Below, one piece after another: positions 60,717 through 64,000 of a DNA stretch of 64,000 nucleotides. The stretch comes from JANXQG01 sp963824275. GTDB taxonomy: Bacteria > Planctomycetota > Planctomycetia > Pirellulales > Thermoguttaceae. Both the position numbers and the translations under genes were made by a program. How positions within the stretch are numbered: the first letter of the stretch is position 1; each line of letters begins with the position of its first letter. The stretch is from assembly GCA_963824275.1 (NCBI GenBank), contig CAWGOT010000003.1, positions 1,550,001-1,614,000 of the forward strand, given 5' to 3'. Below the pieces are notes generated by a model. That model had not been told where the DNA came from. It made no database searches and saw only the letters and a list, made by a program, of their open reading frames with translations.

Positions 60717-63198
60717 ATGCACGATGCATCGATTTCGAAATGCGACCTCCACGTTCATAGCAAATATTCCGATCGGCCCAGCGAGTGGTTTCTCCGCCGC
60801 ATGGGCACTCCCGAGTCGTTTGTCGAGCCCCAGGAACGTCTATCGCAACGCGCGGCAGGCGGGGATGGATTTTGTAACGATCTCCGACCACAACTGCATC
60901 CGCGGCGCGCTGGAGATCGCCCACCTGCCCGGCACCTTCATCTCCAATGAAGTCACGACCTACTTCCCCGCCAACGGCAGCAAGGTCCATATCCTGGTCA
61001 CCGGAATCAATGAAGAGCAGTTCCGCATGATCCAGGATCTGAGGGCGGACATCTTCCGCCTGCAGGAATACCTCATGGGCGAGGATATCATCTGCTCGGT
61101 GGCCCACGTGCTGTTCCGCGTCAACGGGCGGCTGACCATCGATCAGTTCGAGCAACTGCTGCTGCTGTTTCCGCGCTTCGAGTTGATCAACGGTTCGCGC
61201 GATCGCCGCGCCGCCGACGTGGTGGGGGCGATCCTCGGCAATCTCACGCCCGCGATGATTGCGGAGATGGCCGACCGGCAGGGCATCGAGCCTTATGGGC
61301 CGCAGCCCTGGAAAAAGCTGCTGACTGCCGGCAGCGACGATCACAGCGGGACGTACACGGGCTCGGCCTTCACGCAGACGCCGTTGGCCGCGGGCGTCGA
61401 TGAGTACCTGGCCTATCTGCGCCGCGGCGAGCATGAGCCCGCAGGCGCATGCGGCGGCAGCGTGCTGATGGGCCACGCCTTTTATCACATCGCGTACAGC
61501 TATTACCAGCACCGTTTCATGCGCAACAACAAGGACGGCAAGCCGACGCTGATCGGCCAGCTCTTCGAGCGGCTGCTGAAAAACCGGTCGAGGAGAGCAC
61601 GGGTTGGACCTGGAAGGGGCTTGCCACGCGGTTTTTCGTCTCGCGGCAATTGAACCGGCTGAGCGAAACGGAGCGGCAACTGGTGGCCGACTTCCGCCGC
61701 CTGTTTTCCACGCCGGCGGAACCGCAGACGGCCCAGCCGCTCTTGGACGACCGCCGCACGTTCCGCATCGCCTGCCACATCAGCCATACGCTGGGCTACA
61801 ATTTCCTCCAGCGGTTTATCGAATTCGCGCGGCAGGGCAAGCTGATGGAAAGTCTACAGACGATCGCCTCGCTGGCCCCGGTCGCCCTGAGCATGGCGCC
61901 CTACATGGCGGCCTTCAACACCCAGCACAAGGACGAGCTCTTTCACAAGGCGATCGCGGCCCACTTCCCCGCGGCCTCGCACCTCCGCCGCGCCAGCGAC
62001 CACAAGGCCTGGGTCACCGACACCTTCGCGGAAGTCAACGGCGTGAGCCGCACCATTCAGGTCCTGGCGGAGACGGCGCGAAGACCGGGCGGAAACTGGT
62101 CGTTCTGACGAGCATGGAAAAGGCGCCGGAAACCAAGATCGATCTGAAGAATTTCCAGCCCGTGGGACCTTCCCCATGCCGGAATACGAATCGCAGATGC
62201 TCGCCTTCCCGCCCTTTTTGGAAGTCTTCGAGTATATCGAGCGACACCGCGTCAACGAGCTGATCATCTCCACGCCCGGCCCTATGGGGCTGACCGGCCT
62301 GGCCGCCGCCCGGCTGCTGGGCCTGCGGACCACCGGCATCTATCACACCGACTTCGTGCAGTACGTGCGGCACCTGACCCAGGACGACGACCTGGCCGAT
62401 TTGACCTGGCAGTACATGCGCTGGTTCTACGACCAATGCACGACGATCCTCGTGCCCACGGAGACCTATCGCCAGCAGCTCATCGACAACGGCTTCGAGC
62501 CCTCGAAGCTGGGCGTCATGGCCCGCGGGGTCGATACCCAGCTTTTCCATCCTTGCAAGGCGTCGGCGACGTTCTTCGATCGCTACGGCCTGCCGAACCG
62601 TTTCCGCTTCCTGTACGTAGGAAGGATATCGAAGGAGAAGAATCTGCTGGCCCTGATCGACGCCTTGGACGAAGTCCTGCGGCGGGGCTATCAGGCGAGC
62701 CTGTTCTTCGTGGGCGACGGCCCGCACCGCCAGCAACTGGCGGCACACTGCCAGGAGCAGCCGATTGCCTTTACGGGCATCTTGGAAGGAGAAGAACTGG
62801 CCCGCGCCTATGCCAGCAGCGATTGCATGGTCTTCCCCTCGACGACCGATACCTTCGGCAACGTGGTCTTGGAGGCGCATGCCTCAGGGCTGCCGGTGAT
62901 CGTGACCGACCAGGGCGGTCCGGCGGAAATCGTGCGGCGGCACGATTCGGGGATCGTGGTCGATCTGGCACAGCCGCAGGCCCTGGCCGATGCGATGGAG
63001 AAGATGATCCTCGACGCCGATCTCCGCCGCGAGTTGAGCGGCCGCGGCCTGCTGAGCGCGGCCGAGAGCAAGTGGGAAAACGTGCTGGAAGATTTCTGGA
63101 GCCGCGACGAAGCCGACTCCGGTGAAATGGACATGGAGATTTACCGTTCGCTCGATGCCCGCAACGCACCCGGCGTGATCGCCATGGAAGTGGCCTGA
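60717..63198 (+). CDS. PHP-domain / GT4 glycosyltransferase fusion, four frameshifts
   Basis: ATG 60717 (AGGAAGG upstream). The N-terminal PHP phosphoesterase begins KCDLHVHSKYSDRPSEWFLR. A shift near 60825 leads to PRNVYRNARQAGMDFVTISD and NCIRGALEIAHLP. The end of the PHP region reads AGSDDHSGTYTGSAFTQTPL. A helical middle follows (after ~61595: GLATRFFVSRQLNRLSETER). Shifts near 62095 and 62165 lead to the GT4 half: PEYESQMLAFPPFLEVFEYI, ISTPGPMGLTGLAAARLLG, TGIYHTDFVQYVRHLTQDDD, LYVGRISKEKNLLALIDALD and FPSTTDTFGNVVLEAHASGL. The total is ~827 residues. The combination suggests a phosphatase working with a GDP/UDP-sugar transferase, perhaps in glycolipid synthesis. Confidence 0.85.
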
Positions 63199-63204
63199 TG
63201 GTTC

Positions 63205-63257
63205 GTACTCGTCACGCTCCGCGTGACGGGATGCATCACGCGGAGCGTGATGAGTAC
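63205..63257. terminator. Inverted repeat after the PHP-GT gene
   Basis: GTACTCGTCACGCTCCGCGT and its near-complement ending GGAGCGTGATGAGTAC form a ~23-bp stem with a short loop, 7 bp after the stop. No T-run, so it may be a dispersed hairpin acting as a terminator. Confidence 0.5.
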
Positions 63258-63315
63258 GGCTGGGCGGCGGGCTTGGCGACGACCCTAAGGCATCACTTTT
63301 GAAAGGAGGTCACGC

Positions 63316-63801
63316 GTGTCCTTGAGACCCTCGCGAATTCAGCGCAACCGCTCTCGTGGCGAGTGGCGGAAGCAATTCCGCCGGGACAGCGATGCCTGCC
63401 CCGGCGACCTTCCGCGGCTGCCCGCCTGGGGCGAAGACGAGGAAGCGGACGGCAGCCCGCATGATCGGCCCAGCGAAGCGGAGGCGGCGGTCGTTGCCGA
63501 TTCGCTCCTGCCCGGGGAGGCTGCCGCCAACCGTGAAGTACCCGTGAAGCTCCGCCACTTGAGGGTCGCCGCCGAGCGCGGCCACTTGGAGGCCATGTAT
63601 CTCCTGGCGCAGGAGAGCGACGACCGGGTGGAGCGGATTCAATGGCTGACGATGGCGGCCGAGCGCGGCCACGTGCCCGCCATGCACGACCTGGGCCTGG
63701 CCTCGACGGCCCTGCACGAGCGCCGCCGCTGGCTGCTCCGCGCGGCCCAGCACGGCTGGTCGAAGTCGATGGCCGAGCTGGGCGACGTGGAGTGCTCGTA
63801 A
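63316..63801 (+). CDS. Sel1-like repeat protein
   Basis: 161 residues. GTG 63316 is preceded by AAAGGAGGTCAC, a near-perfect Shine-Dalgarno. An Arg-rich, acidic N-terminus is followed by three or four Sel1/TPR-like units: LRVAAERGHLEAMYLLAQES, LTMAAERGHVPAMHDLGLAS and LLRAAQHGWSKSMAELGDVE. A protein-protein adaptor; partner unknown. Confidence 0.8.
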   Translation: MSLRPSRIQRNRSRGEWRKQFRRDSDACPGDLPRLPAWGEDEEADGSPHDRPSEAEAAVVADSLLPGEAAANREVPVKLRHLRVAAERGHLEAMYLLAQESDDRVERIQWLTMAAERGHVPAMHDLGLASTALHERRRWLLRAAQHGWSKSMAELGDVECS

Positions 63802-63806
63802 GCGGT

Positions 63807-64000
63807 TCACGACAAACGCTTGCAACGACCCGCGTCAAAGTCCTCGTCGGCACGTCCGCCGGCCGCATCGAGGCGTCCGGCCAGGATGTCGGCCTCGATC
63901 TTGCGGTCCCATCGTTCGGCCAGATACTCGTCAAACCACCGCGTGAATCGTACAAGCTCCTGGGCGGACATACTGGAGACAGCCGTTTGAAGCTCTTCCA
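63807..64000 (-). CDS. Antitoxin-like small protein, partial at right edge
   Basis: Reads EELQTAVSSMSAQELVRFTR, WFDEYLAERWDRKIEADILA, GRLDAAGGRADEDFDAGRCK and RLS, then stops at 63807. The pattern ELxxFxxWFxEfxxexWDrqIexDvxxGrLD...aGrc is typical of short antitoxins paired with ParE/RelE toxins. The start is beyond the window, and a toxin gene would be expected next. Confidence 0.7.
   Translation of the reverse strand, partial: EELQTAVSSMSAQELVRFTRWFDEYLAERWDRKIEADILAGRLDAAGGRADEDFDAGRCKRLS

Overview
The window reads as a high-GC chromosome segment of a planctomycete, probably Pirellulales-like. The supporting signs are a Cys-rich YTV-type cell-wall protein, DUF1573, GT87/GT39/YfhO membrane glycosyltransferases, PEP-CTERM proteins with TIGR03803 repeats, a PHP-domain/glycosyltransferase fusion, and lpxB (Gram-negative lipid A). 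This is inference from gene content; no rRNA, tRNA or CRISPR array was found. Layout: 1-11.2 kb is a Tad/Flp pilus locus (cpaB, prepilin peptidase, flp pilin, two TadE-like and two TadG/vWA-like genes, DUF1573). It is interleaved with an ABC transporter pair and two GT87 paralogues. 11.4-15.9 kb carries a YfhO-like and a GT39-like membrane glycosyltransferase. 16.2-24.4 kb holds a 38-residue Lys-rich histone-H1-like ORF, an M50 site-2 protease, lpxB, yqgE, nadD, priA and a PIN/antitoxin pair. 24.5-30.2 kb holds RNase G/E, a TIGR03936 protein and a regulatory PTS operon (hpf, EIIA, HPr, EI). 30.4-36.1 kb holds an HtrA-like protease, a DUF2156 protein, a GAF/sigma-54 activator and a HEAT-repeat protein.

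36.3-44.0 kb is a phage-like island: large terminase, a putative small subunit, a truncated glycosyltransferase, a papain-like peptidase, a one-TM small protein, a phage-type sigma factor and several unknowns. No portal, capsid, tail or integrase gene is seen. 44.4-51.3 kb is a decaying tandem array of PEP-CTERM/TIGR03803 proteins that share a near-identical 5' leader. 52.3-57.7 kb holds an alpha/beta hydrolase, a coiled-coil membrane protein, a small TM protein, an MreB-like actin, an OmpR-type regulator and the YTV protein. 58.0-64.0 kb holds an LRR protein, an orphan, the PHP-GT fusion, a Sel1 protein and an antitoxin-like fragment.

Two global features stand out. First, short DNA elements sit inside conserved genes. 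One family is a ~20-bp palindrome (GGCACCATGTACCCATGGTC and relatives) read in several frames. The other is a set of heptanucleotide arrays (GGGGAGC-type) that occur in frame inside lpxB, both GT87 genes and the DUF1573 gene. The intergenic minisatellites also have a 7-nt period. Second, at least 20 otherwise conserved genes carry single-base frameshifts, some in homopolymers. Indel errors in the assembly are the simplest explanation, so most are listed as CDS with the shift marked rather than as pseudogenes.
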